A stretch of DNA of 47,173 nt, taken from positions 1 to 47,173 of the forward strand of contig REDL01000047.1 in NCBI GenBank assembly GCA_007693505.1, read 5' to 3'. Shown here one piece after another: positions 38,089-46,679 of this stretch; the stretch's first letter is position 1; every line of letters begins with the position of its first letter. The notes beneath the pieces were generated by a model. It was not told the DNA's origin and ran no database searches. It saw nothing but the letters and a program-made list of their open reading frames with translations. The DNA comes from Desulfovibrionales bacterium (GTDB taxonomy: Bacteria > Desulfobacterota > Desulfovibrionia > Desulfovibrionales > Desulfonatronaceae). The position numbers and the translations under genes were made by a program.

Positions 38089-39369
38089 ATGGCCGATATA
38101 AAAAAACTCGTTTCCATGCTCAAGGAGCTGGATGACCTGCTCACCGGCTGCATGCGCTGCGGCATGTGCCAGGCCCAGTGTCCGGTCTTTGCCCAGACAG
38201 GCAAGGAGACCGATGTCACCCGGGGTAAACTGGCCCTGCTCTCCGGGCTCTCCGATGAGATCCTCAAGGACCCGGAAGCGGTCAACGAAAAGTTGCAGCG
38301 CTGTCTGCTTTGCGGCACCTGCGAGGCCAACTGCCCTTCCGGGGTCAAGGTTACGGACATCTTTCTGCGCGCCCGGGCCATTCTTTCCGGGTACCTGGGG
38401 TTGCCGCCCTCCCAGCGACTGGTTTTTCGTCGCCTGCTGACCAACCCGAAGTTGATGAACAATCTCCTCTCTCTCGGGGCTTCCCTGCAGGGTTTGTTCA
38501 CCAAGGAGGCCGACGGGGTTATTGGAACTTCCTGCGCCCGGTTCAACGCCCCACTGATTGCGGACAGGCATTTCAAAAAACTGGCTTCCAAGCCACTCCA
38601 CTCCGTGACCCCAAAAAAGGATACCCCGCCGGGCAAGTCCGGGTTGCGGGTGGCGTTTTTCCCCGGATGCGTCACGGACAAGGTCTTTCCCCAGGTTGGT
38701 CAGGCCGTGCTCAAGGTCTTGGAGCATCACCAGGTTGGGGTTTTCATGCCGCCCAACCAATCCTGCTGCGGCATTCCCGCCCTATCCAGCGGTGAAACCG
38801 AAGTCTTCGACAAGCTGGTCCGCCAGAATCTGGACCTGTTCGCCCAAAGCAAGTGGGATTACCTGATCACACCTTGCGCCACCTGCACCGCGACCATCGC
38901 TGAACTTTGGCCCAAGTATTATGGCGACAAAATGGACGGCATTCGGGCCGCGAACATTGCCGACAAGGTGATGGATATCAGTCAGTTTCTGCATGATGTC
39001 CTGAAAATCCCCACCAAGGAGTCCGCAAGTCCGGCCAAGGTGGCCTACCATGACCCCTGCCACCTGCGGAACACGCTGAAAATCACGACCCAGCCGCGCC
39101 AAGTCCTGGCAGCCGGGGGAAAATACGCCACAGCTGAGTTGCCCGGTGGACCGTCCTGTTGCGGATCCGGTGGAAGCTTCAACCTCAAGCACTACAAACT
39201 CTCCGACGTCATTGGTCGCAAAAAGGCTGAAAGCATCGCGGCCACCGGAGCAGGGGTTGCTGCAACCAGCTGTCCGGCCTGTATGCTTCAACTCGCGGAC
39301 ATGCTCTCCAAGACAGGCCACTCCATTCCCGTGAAGCACGTTGTGGAGTTGTACGCGGAAACATTGTAA
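38089..39369 (+). CDS. glcF: Fe-S subunit of lactate/glycolate oxidase (GlcF-like)
   Basis: The 426-aa protein passes electrons from the flavoprotein towards the membrane quinone pool. Two N-terminal 4Fe-4S motifs are visible, GCMRCGMCQAQCPVF and CLLCGTCEANCPSG. Two CCG domains (PF02754) follow, with the motifs SCCGIPA, TPCATC, DPCHLRN, SCCGSGGSF and CPACMLQL, which bind an unusual non-cubane cluster in relatives. GGAGG lies before ATG 38089. All expected cysteines are present. Confidence 0.92.
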   Translation: MADIKKLVSMLKELDDLLTGCMRCGMCQAQCPVFAQTGKETDVTRGKLALLSGLSDEILKDPEAVNEKLQRCLLCGTCEANCPSGVKVTDIFLRARAILSGYLGLPPSQRLVFRRLLTNPKLMNNLLSLGASLQGLFTKEADGVIGTSCARFNAPLIADRHFKKLASKPLHSVTPKKDTPPGKSGLRVAFFPGCVTDKVFPQVGQAVLKVLEHHQVGVFMPPNQSCCGIPALSSGETEVFDKLVRQNLDLFAQSKWDYLITPCATCTATIAELWPKYYGDKMDGIRAANIADKVMDISQFLHDVLKIPTKESASPAKVAYHDPCHLRNTLKITTQPRQVLAAGGKYATAELPGGPSCCGSGGSFNLKHYKLSDVIGRKKAESIAATGAGVAATSCPACMLQLADMLSKTGHSIPVKHVVELYAETL

Positions 39370-39419
39370 CGGGCCGGGGGCGTATTTGTTCTCATTTTCC
39401 AATGTGTATTCGGATCGGC

Positions 39420-39443
39420 ATCGAAATCGTGATCGAAATCGAT
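39420..39443. repeat. Degenerate hexanucleotide repeat upstream of pta
   Basis: Four adjacent 6-base units, ATCGAA, ATCGTG, ATCGAA and ATCGAT, lie 90 bases before pta in the 163-base gap after glcF. The pattern resembles short ATCGAA-type repeats scattered in many proteobacterial genomes. No role is evident. Confidence 0.5.
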
Positions 39444-39532
39444 TTCTGGTCACTTTCCGATGACGATTTCAATGTCGATGAGAGAACAGATTCGCTCCAG
39501 CCCAACCACCGCAAACCAAAGGAACCTCCCCC

Positions 39533-41650
39533 ATGGCCAAGAACCTCTATGTCATCAACACAGAGTCCCGCAGCGGCAAATCGGCCATCTGCCTTGGCTT
39601 GATGCAGATGCTCATGCGCCATGTCCGGCGTGTGGGCTTTTTCCGGCCGATCATCAGCGCCCAGGGCAACGGCAAACGGGATCACGACACCAATCTGATC
39701 CTGACCCAGTTTCATCTCAACGAAACCTACCAGGATGCCTTTGCCTATACACTGGAGCAGGCGCGGGACCTGATCAATCAAGGGGAACACGCCCTGTTGA
39801 TGGAGAACATCCTGGCCAAATACAAGGCCCTGGAAAGCCGGTATGAATTCATCCTCTGCGAGGGCTCGGACTTCATCGGCGGTGACTCGGCCTTTGAATT
39901 CGACATCAATGCGGAAATTGCCGCCAATCTCGGCTCACCGGTGATCCTGGTGGCCAACGGCCAACACAAAACACCGAAACAAATCGTGGCCCAGACCCAG
40001 ATCGCCATCGACACCTTTTCCGAGAAAGGCCTGGACGTCCTGGCCACCATTGTCAACCGGGCGGAAACCGTGAACAAGGAGGAAATCATCGGCGGCCTGC
40101 GCTGCAAGTACCGCTTGCACGAGGAATGCCTGACCTACGTGATCCCCGAGGTGGCCTCCCTGGGCAAACCAACCATCAACGACGTTCGCAAGTGGCTGGA
40201 TGCCGAGGTGATTGCCGGCGGGGACCTGTTGGACGTTCAGGTGGACGACTACGTGGTGGCCGCCATGCAGGTGAACAACTTTCTGCAGTACGTATCCAAG
40301 AACTCCATGGTCATCACTCCGGGCGATCGGGCTGATATTCTCCTGGGATGCATCGCCACCCGACAATCCCAGACATACCCTGAGGTTGCCGGGATAGTTC
40401 TGACTGGTGGGATCAAGCCTCCGGATTCGGTCATGAAGCTTTTGGACGGCTGGACCGGCGTGCCCATGCCCATTCTTTCGGCTAAAGGTCACACCTACAA
40501 GATCACCAGGACCCTGATGGAAATGTACGGCCGGATCGAACCGGAAGACCAGAAAAAAATCGCCACGGCTCTGGGGTCCTTTGAAGAACATGTGGATACC
40601 GCCGAGTTGCTCACGCGCTTGGAAACAAAAAAATCCACCAAGGTCACCCCGGTAATGTTTGAGTACAGTCTGATCGAAAAAGCCAAGGCCGAACGTCGAC
40701 ACATTGTACTGCCCGAGGGTGCCTCCACACGCATTCTCCAGGCCGCGGACATTCTCCTGCGTCGGAGCATCGCGGACCTGACCATTCTCGGCCAGCCGGA
40801 CGCCATCCGGGCCAAAGCCTCCCAGATGGGCCTTTCCCTGGACAAGGCCATGTTTATCGACCCGGCCAAATCGGAATACTTCGAGGAGTACTGGAAGTCC
40901 TACCATGAGCTGCGCAAGAGCAAGGGCATGACCGAGGAAGTGGCGCATGACACCATGGCCGAGCCCACCTACTTCGGAACCATGATGGTTCACAAGGGGC
41001 ACGCCGACGGAATGGTATCCGGGTCCATCACCACCACCCAGCAGACCATCCGCCCAGCTCTGCAGTTCATCAAGACCCGGCCGGGCATCTCCCTGGTGTC
41101 CTCGGTCTTTTTCATGTGCATGTCCGATCGGGTCCTGGTCTTTGGCGATTGCGCGGTGAATCCCAACCCTACGGCCCAACAGTTGGCGGAAATCGCCCTG
41201 GCCTCCGCGGATACGGCCGTCCAGTTCGGCGTTGAGCCCCGGGTGGCCATGCTTTCCTACTCCACCGGCGAATCCGGAGCCGGACAGGAAGTCGTCAAGG
41301 TCCGAGAGGCCACGGCCATTGCCAAAAAAATGGCTCCCAAGCTACTCATTGAGGGGCCGATTCAGTACGATGCGGCCTATGATCCGGACGTGGCCCAAAC
41401 CAAGATGCCCGATTCCCAGGTTGCCGGGAGGGCTACGATTTTTATCTTTCCGGACCTGAATACCGGGAACAACACCTACAAGGCCGTCCAGCGAGCGGCC
41501 AACGCCATTGCCATCGGCCCGGTGCTCCAGGGGTTGAACAAGCCGGTCAATGACCTGTCCCGCGGCTGCACCGTGGCGGACATCGTCAATACCGTGGCCA
41601 TAACCGCCATCCAGGCCCAACATCCGAGTACAGCGGCTGATGCACAGTAA
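39533..41650 (+). CDS. pta: Phosphate acetyltransferase (long form)
   Basis: Pta converts acetyl-CoA and phosphate to acetyl phosphate. The 705-aa protein is of the long type: an N-terminal BioD-like P-loop region (INTESRSGKSAICLGLMQ), a central DRTGG domain (about 210-320) and a C-terminal PTA_PTB catalytic domain (about 375-700; IVLPEGASTRILQAADILLRR and LSYSTGESGAGQEVVKVREAT). Its size equals that of the Desulfovibrio enzyme. With ackA directly downstream it yields one ATP per acetate by substrate-level phosphorylation, essential for net energy when sulfate must be activated with ATP. Confidence 0.96.
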   Translation: MAKNLYVINTESRSGKSAICLGLMQMLMRHVRRVGFFRPIISAQGNGKRDHDTNLILTQFHLNETYQDAFAYTLEQARDLINQGEHALLMENILAKYKALESRYEFILCEGSDFIGGDSAFEFDINAEIAANLGSPVILVANGQHKTPKQIVAQTQIAIDTFSEKGLDVLATIVNRAETVNKEEIIGGLRCKYRLHEECLTYVIPEVASLGKPTINDVRKWLDAEVIAGGDLLDVQVDDYVVAAMQVNNFLQYVSKNSMVITPGDRADILLGCIATRQSQTYPEVAGIVLTGGIKPPDSVMKLLDGWTGVPMPILSAKGHTYKITRTLMEMYGRIEPEDQKKIATALGSFEEHVDTAELLTRLETKKSTKVTPVMFEYSLIEKAKAERRHIVLPEGASTRILQAADILLRRSIADLTILGQPDAIRAKASQMGLSLDKAMFIDPAKSEYFEEYWKSYHELRKSKGMTEEVAHDTMAEPTYFGTMMVHKGHADGMVSGSITTTQQTIRPALQFIKTRPGISLVSSVFFMCMSDRVLVFGDCAVNPNPTAQQLAEIALASADTAVQFGVEPRVAMLSYSTGESGAGQEVVKVREATAIAKKMAPKLLIEGPIQYDAAYDPDVAQTKMPDSQVAGRATIFIFPDLNTGNNTYKAVQRAANAIAIGPVLQGLNKPVNDLSRGCTVADIVNTVAITAIQAQHPSTAADAQ

Positions 41651-41693
41651 TTAACCCGAATGCATCGTTTACATCGTATTACAAGGACCGTTC

Positions 41694-42935
41694 ATGAAAA
41701 TTCTCATCCTCAACTCCGGTAGCTCCTCGGTCAAGTATCAGCTTTTGGACATGACCGAACAGACCGTTCTGGCCTCGGGCCTGGTGGAACGTATCGGCGA
41801 GGCCACCAGCAAGGTGAAGCATGTTCGCCGTCCCGGCACGGACCAGGAGCATTCCCACAGTGAAGCGATGTCCATCCGCGATCATGCCACCGGTTTGACC
41901 CGGGTGGTGGAATTGATCACGGGTCCGGAAACCGGGGTGATCGCATCGGTTTCCGAGATTCAAGGCATTGGACATCGGATTGTCCATGGTGGTGAGGCGT
42001 TCAGTGCGCCAACTCTGGTGGATGAGGCCGTCATCCAGGGCATCAAGGACCAGATCCCCCTGGCCCCACTCCACAATCCCGGAGGATTGGCCGGCATTGA
42101 GACGGCCTTGCGACTGATGCCCGGCGTCCCCAACGTGGCGGTGTTCGACACGGCCTTTCATCAGACCATGTCCCCAGAGGCCTACCGCTATGCCATTCCC
42201 AAAGAACTGTATTCGGAGCTGAAAATTCGCCGTTACGGCTTCCATGGGACGTCGCATTTCTACGTGGCCAAGCAGTGCGCCCGAATACTGAAAAAATCCC
42301 TTCAGGAAACCAGCTGCATCACCGTGCATCTGGGCAACGGTTGCTCCATGGCCGCGGTCAAGCACGGCAAATGTATCGACACCAGCATGGGGCTGACACC
42401 CCTGGCCGGACTGGTCATGGGCACCCGATCCGGTGACGTGGACCCTGCACTGCACGCCTTTTTGGCGGACAATAAAGGATTGAGCATCCGGGAGATAGAT
42501 ACCCTGTTGAACAAGGAAAGCGGTCTGAAGGGCATGTGTGGACACAACGACATGCGCGACATCCACGACCTGATCGCCCAGGGCGATACGGATGCCCAGG
42601 TGGCTTTGCGGGTGTTCTGCCGCCGGGTGACCCAGTACATCGGACAGTACCTGGCCCTGTTGGATGGAACGGACGCGATTTGTTTCACTGCGGGAATCGG
42701 TGAAAACGACGCCACGGTTCGCCGCCTGTCCTGCGCGACTCTTGCCGGGCTTGGTGCGATTCTGGATACGCAGCGCAACGCTGATGCCCTGCGAGGCCAG
42801 GTCACGGAAATCAGCACCCCCGCCAGTTTGATCAAAATCTTCATCATCCCCACCAACGAAGAGTTGGAAATCGCCACCCAGACCATGGAAGTTCTGGGCG
42901 CCAAGGAGGCTGAACGTGAGTCAGGAACACATTGA
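41694..42935 (+). CDS. ackA: Acetate kinase
   Basis: AckA turns acetyl phosphate and ADP into acetate and ATP. The 413-aa protein begins with the ASKHA phosphate-binding motif MKILILNSGSSSVKYQLLDM and carries GIGHRIVHGGE, the catalytic FDTAFHQTM, RRYGFHGTSH, CITVHLGNGCS and FTAGIGEN. AAGGA precedes ATG 41694. The 3' end overlaps the next gene by 20 bases and contains its ribosome binding site, so the lactate-to-acetate genes are co-translated. Confidence 0.97.
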   Translation: MKILILNSGSSSVKYQLLDMTEQTVLASGLVERIGEATSKVKHVRRPGTDQEHSHSEAMSIRDHATGLTRVVELITGPETGVIASVSEIQGIGHRIVHGGEAFSAPTLVDEAVIQGIKDQIPLAPLHNPGGLAGIETALRLMPGVPNVAVFDTAFHQTMSPEAYRYAIPKELYSELKIRRYGFHGTSHFYVAKQCARILKKSLQETSCITVHLGNGCSMAAVKHGKCIDTSMGLTPLAGLVMGTRSGDVDPALHAFLADNKGLSIREIDTLLNKESGLKGMCGHNDMRDIHDLIAQGDTDAQVALRVFCRRVTQYIGQYLALLDGTDAICFTAGIGENDATVRRLSCATLAGLGAILDTQRNADALRGQVTEISTPASLIKIFIIPTNEELEIATQTMEVLGAKEAERESGTH

Positions 42936-43542
42936 GCTTTTTACCAAGAAAGCCGAGGCCGTTTCCGCGATCATCAAACCAATCGGTTCGATGGATGAGG
43001 CCTACGCTTATGCCGTGGACGTTTGCTTGAACAAGGACGCTTGCCAACTTTTGCTATCCGGTTGCGAGAACGCCATATCCGACGAAGCCTCGGAGCTTTG
43101 CGTGGCCAAGGCCGCGGACAAGGTCATTGCCGCACCGAAGCTGGCTGATGACCAGTATGCCGAGCTGGCCAAGGCCGCGGACAAGGCTGGGGTCAAACTG
43201 ATTGCCGATGGGCTGCGCTCCCACCTGGCCGGCATTGACATCGGTTTTGCCGTTGCCGATCTGGGCTTGGCCGAAACCGGCAGTCTTGTCTTGGATTCCT
43301 CATCCGAGGACCTGCGCCTGTCCACCATGGTCAGCGAGATCAACGTGGTGGTCCTCCCGCTTTCGAAGCTGCGAGCCACCAGCTACGAGGCCGAGGCCGA
43401 ACTGCTGCCCATGATGCAAAAATCACCGAACTATCTGGCTTTTATCACCGGTGCGAGCCGGACCGCGGACATTGAACGGGTCCTGGCCATCGGCGTCCAT
43501 GGGCCACTGGAACTGCACATTCTGCTTTTGGAGGATGCCTGA
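42916..43542 (+). CDS. lutC: LUD-domain protein, LutC-like (lactate oxidation)
   Basis: The 208-aa protein is a single LUD domain of the LutC/YkgG type, with GFAVADLGLAETGSLVLDSSS and a C-terminal ITGASRTADIERVLAIGVHGPLELHILLLED that matches the family's end. In B. subtilis and Shewanella LutC acts with LutA and LutB as an Fe-S L-lactate dehydrogenase. Translation starts at GTG 42916, with AAGGAGG seven bases upstream inside the end of ackA. It overlaps the next gene as TGATG. Confidence 0.9.
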   Translation: MSQEHIELFTKKAEAVSAIIKPIGSMDEAYAYAVDVCLNKDACQLLLSGCENAISDEASELCVAKAADKVIAAPKLADDQYAELAKAADKAGVKLIADGLRSHLAGIDIGFAVADLGLAETGSLVLDSSSEDLRLSTMVSEINVVVLPLSKLRATSYEAEAELLPMMQKSPNYLAFITGASRTADIERVLAIGVHGPLELHILLLEDA

Positions 43543-45701
43543 TGCAAACCGCCGTCAAAATTGAAGAATATCTTCAGGAAGTCGAGGAGTCATTGGGCAA
43601 TGAGTTCCAGCGCAAAGCCCTGGACACCTTTGCCGTGGCCTATCGCACCGGCCGGGCCAACGCCTTTGCCGGAATGGACGTCAAAGGCCTGGTCGATGAG
43701 ATTGCCCAAGCCAAGGACGAGGGCATCCGGCGAATGGACGAACTGTACGCCCAGTTCAAGCAGAAGGCCGAGTCCATGGGCGTGCACGTCCATCTGGCCA
43801 AAACCGCCCATGAAGCCAACGAAATCATTGCCCGAATTGCCAAGGAGAACGACTGTAAGAAGGTCATCAAGGCCAAGTCCATGACCGCGGAGGAAACCCA
43901 CCTCAACCAACACCTGGAAGGAGAAGGTCTGAAAATTGTTGAATCCGACCTGGGGGAGTGGATTATCCAGATGCGCGGGGAAGGCCCCTCGCACATGGTC
44001 ATGCCGGCCATCCACCTCTCCCGCTACCAGGTGGCCGATCTTTTTGCCGGAGTGACAAAAAAGGAACAGGACCCGGATATCCAGAAGCTGGTCAAGGTGG
44101 CCCGCAGGGAGTTGCGCAAGGAATATGTGGAAGCGGACATGGGCATCTCCGGCAGCAACTTCGCGGTGGTGGAAACCGGAACCATCGGCCTGGTGACCAA
44201 CGAGGGCAACGCCCGCCTGGCCACCACGCTGCCCCGGGTGCACGTGGCCCTGGTCGGCCTGGAAAAACTGACCCCCACCCTGCATGACGCCCTGCGCATC
44301 CTTCGGGCCCTGCCGCGCAACGCCACCGGCCAGCAGATCACCTCCTACGTGACCTGGATCACCGGACCCAATGAATGCACGGGGGCACCGGACAACAAGA
44401 AGGTCATGCACGTGGTTTTCATGGACAACGGCCGCAAGGCCCTGGCCCAGGACAAGGATTTCAGCCAGATTCTGCGCTGCATCCGCTGCGGAGCCTGCGC
44501 CAATGTCTGTCCGGTTTACCGCCTGGTGGGCGGGCACAAGTACGGACACGTCTACATCGGGGCCATCGGCCTGATCATGACCTACTTCTTCCATGGCCGG
44601 GACAAGGCCAAGTTCCTGGTCCAGAATTGTGTCAACTGCGGGGCCTGCAAGGAGATCTGCGCCGCAGGCATCGACCTGCCTCGGCTGATCAAGGAAATCC
44701 ACGCCCGGATTCAGGACGAGGATGGGCATCCGACCCAGTCCAAAATGATGGGTATGGTGCTCAAGAATCGCACCCTGTTCCACACCCTGCTGAAGAACAT
44801 GCGCTGGGCCCAGAAACCCTTTGCCGAACGCGGCGGGGAATACATTCGCCACTTGCCGACCATTTTCATGAAAGAGAAGGATCAGGATTTCCGGAAGTTG
44901 CCGACCATTGCCAAAAAGGCCTTCCGGGATGAGTGGAAATCCATCAAGCCCACGGTGACCAATCCCAAGCTCCGGGTGGCCCTGTTCTCCGGCTGCGTCC
45001 AGGATTTCGTCTACCCCGAACAGATGAAGGCCGCCGTCAAGGTCATCGCCTCCACGGGTTCCGTGGCCCTGGATTACCCCATGAAGCAGTCCTGCTGCGG
45101 CCTGCCCGTGAACATGATGGGCGAAAAGCAGGCGGCCAAAGAGGTGGCCCGGCAGAATGTCCTGGCCCTGGACCCCGCGGACTACGACTACATCATGACC
45201 ATGTGTGCCTCCTGCGCCTCGCACCTGAAGCACGCCTACCCCAAACTGCTGGAGAACGAGACCGACTTGGCGCCCAAAGTGGCCCAGTTCGCGGACAAGG
45301 TCATTGACTTCAGCTCGCTGATCCACGACGTGCTGCAGCTCTCTTCCATGAAATTCACCAGATCCGGAAAGCGTGTCGGATACCACGCCCCCTGCCACCT
45401 CTGCCGCGGCCTGGAAGTGCGTGAAGCACCCCGGGAGGCCATCAACATGGCCCATGACTATGTGCCCACCTCGGAGGAAGAGGTCTGCTGCGGTTTCGGC
45501 GGCACCTACTCCATGAAGTTCCCGGCCATCTCCAAAACCCTGCTGGCCAAAAAACTGGCCAACCTGGAGGCCGGAGAGATCACCGCCGTGGCCACGGACT
45601 GTCCGGGCTGCGTCATGCAGATCCGTGGCGGAATGAAGGCCGCGGGCAAGGAGATCGAGGTCAAGCACGTCGCTGAATTGCTGGCCGAACGCCTGCGCTA
45701 G
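43542..45701 (+). CDS. Fused LutB-LutA type Fe-S L-lactate dehydrogenase subunit
   Basis: The 719-aa protein joins two Lut components. Residues 1-310 are a LUD domain (SMTAEETHLNQHLEGEGLKIVESDL, SGSNFAVVETGTIGLVTNEGN). Residues 310-390 carry two 4Fe-4S motifs (CIRCGACANVCPVY and CVNCGACKEICAAG). Residues 470-715 form two CCG domains (QSCCGLPVNMMG, MCASCASH, HAPCHLCRG, EEVCCGFGGTYS, DCPGCVMQI) corresponding to LutA/LldE. Together with LutC it should oxidise L-lactate to pyruvate. A protein of this length lies at the same place in Desulfovibrio vulgaris. It is coupled to lutC by TGATG and ends the operon. Confidence 0.92.
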   Translation: MQTAVKIEEYLQEVEESLGNEFQRKALDTFAVAYRTGRANAFAGMDVKGLVDEIAQAKDEGIRRMDELYAQFKQKAESMGVHVHLAKTAHEANEIIARIAKENDCKKVIKAKSMTAEETHLNQHLEGEGLKIVESDLGEWIIQMRGEGPSHMVMPAIHLSRYQVADLFAGVTKKEQDPDIQKLVKVARRELRKEYVEADMGISGSNFAVVETGTIGLVTNEGNARLATTLPRVHVALVGLEKLTPTLHDALRILRALPRNATGQQITSYVTWITGPNECTGAPDNKKVMHVVFMDNGRKALAQDKDFSQILRCIRCGACANVCPVYRLVGGHKYGHVYIGAIGLIMTYFFHGRDKAKFLVQNCVNCGACKEICAAGIDLPRLIKEIHARIQDEDGHPTQSKMMGMVLKNRTLFHTLLKNMRWAQKPFAERGGEYIRHLPTIFMKEKDQDFRKLPTIAKKAFRDEWKSIKPTVTNPKLRVALFSGCVQDFVYPEQMKAAVKVIASTGSVALDYPMKQSCCGLPVNMMGEKQAAKEVARQNVLALDPADYDYIMTMCASCASHLKHAYPKLLENETDLAPKVAQFADKVIDFSSLIHDVLQLSSMKFTRSGKRVGYHAPCHLCRGLEVREAPREAINMAHDYVPTSEEEVCCGFGGTYSMKFPAISKTLLAKKLANLEAGEITAVATDCPGCVMQIRGGMKAAGKEIEVKHVAELLAERLR

Positions 45702-45717
45702 GCCAACTCGTCAACCA

Positions 45718-45758
45718 GGAGTGGCGGTTTCCAAACCGCCACTCCCCATTTCTTTTTT
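45718..45758 (+). terminator. Rho-independent terminator of the lactate operon
   Basis: A 13-bp perfect stem, GGAGTGGCGGTTT (45718-45730) with AAACCGCCACTCC (45733-45745), is followed by CCATTTCTTTTTT. Stem and T-tract both fit a strong intrinsic terminator, 17 bases after the last gene of the cluster. Confidence 0.92.
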
Positions 45759-45814
45759 ATCCCTTCCCAGTTTTCTTTTTTCCGCAGAACCATCCGTTTC
45801 GAGGCCAATGAGCA

Positions 45815-46261
45815 ATGCCCCCTAAAACCGTTTCCTGGCACAATTTTGAGCGTGTGGAACTCCGTGTGGGTACGGTGGACGCGGTTCCCCCCTTTCCCGA
45901 GGCACGCAAGCCTGCCTACATTATTGATGTGGACTTCGGACCGGAAATCGGCTGCAAGCAGACCAGTGCCCAGGTCACGGACAACGACTCCCGGCATGAT
46001 CGGATCGGACGGCAGGTTCTCGGCGTGGTCAACTTCCCTACCAAACAAATCGGCCGGATTCGCTCAGAATTCCTGCTGACTGGATTTTATCGTCCGGACG
46101 GCAGTGTCATCTTGTCCGTGCCGGACAAGGACGTTCCCAACGGGGCTAAACTCGGCGAGACATCGTGCTCATCACGAAACAGTCTGACAGTGCCTCAAAT
46201 TAAGTATTTTTTTGAGCGCACCCGACTTGGCAGCAAAAGCCACGCAACGGAACCGTTCTGA
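45815..46261 (+). CDS. csaA: CsaA-like tRNA-binding domain protein with C-terminal extension
   Basis: Residues 1-111 match the CsaA/EMAP-II type OB-fold that binds tRNA and may act as a chaperone: [55 protein letters not shown] and VPNGAKLG. In most members the protein ends at about PNGAKL; here the frame runs about 37 residues more ([20 protein letters not shown] and onward), giving 148 aa. The tail looks unrelated and may come from loss of the usual stop. The ribosome binding site, GAGG about 10 bases before ATG 45815, is a little distant. Confidence 0.85.
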   Translation: MPPKTVSWHNFERVELRVGTVDAVPPFPEARKPAYIIDVDFGPEIGCKQTSAQVTDNDSRHDRIGRQVLGVVNFPTKQIGRIRSEFLLTGFYRPDGSVILSVPDKDVPNGAKLGETSCSSRNSLTVPQIKYFFERTRLGSKSHATEPF

Positions 46262-46316
46262 AGAACAGCACAATCAGATTCTCAAATCCTGATGGCTCGT
46301 GCAAAGGAGCACTGTC

Positions 46317-46679
46317 ATGGGCAAACGTGGTTTGCGGGGCATCCCGAGATTGACCCAGGCCTTTGTCTGTTCCATCCAGGGCCTGCGCAGCGCCTGGCAC
46401 AACGAGGAAGCCTTTCGGCTTGAAGTTGTTGCAGCCTTGCTGTTGACCCCCTTGGCCATATGGCTGGGCGCAACCGGCGTGGAAAAAGCCCTTTTGTTGG
46501 GCAGCCTGGTCCTGGTGCTGATCGTCGAACTGTTGAACTCGGCCGTGGAGGCCGTGGTGGACCGGGTGGGCCTGGAGCACAATGAGCTTTCCGGCAGAGC
46601 CAAGGATATCGGCTCCGCGGCAGTCCTGCTTTCCCTGCTTCTGGTCCCGGTGGTCTGGTTTCTGGTTCTGCTGAACTAA
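46317..46679 (+). CDS. dgkA: Diacylglycerol kinase (DgkA type)
   Basis: The 120-aa inner-membrane enzyme rephosphorylates diacylglycerol for phospholipid turnover. It has the DgkA pattern: amphipathic N-terminus (GLRSAWHNEEAFRLEV), three transmembrane helices and the active-site segment ELLNSAVEAVVDRVGLE, followed by KDIGSAAVLLSLL. ATG 46317 has AAGGAG six bases upstream; the frame opens six codons earlier. It is the last supported gene before AT-rich DNA. Confidence 0.93.
   Translation: MGKRGLRGIPRLTQAFVCSIQGLRSAWHNEEAFRLEVVAALLLTPLAIWLGATGVEKALLLGSLVLVLIVELLNSAVEAVVDRVGLEHNELSGRAKDIGSAAVLLSLLLVPVVWFLVLLN

Noticed and set aside
34792-38760. A 1322-codon minus-strand open frame across the lactate genes
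   Set aside because: Antisense shadow of GC-rich genes; the plus strand encodes the permease and oxidase with clear motifs.
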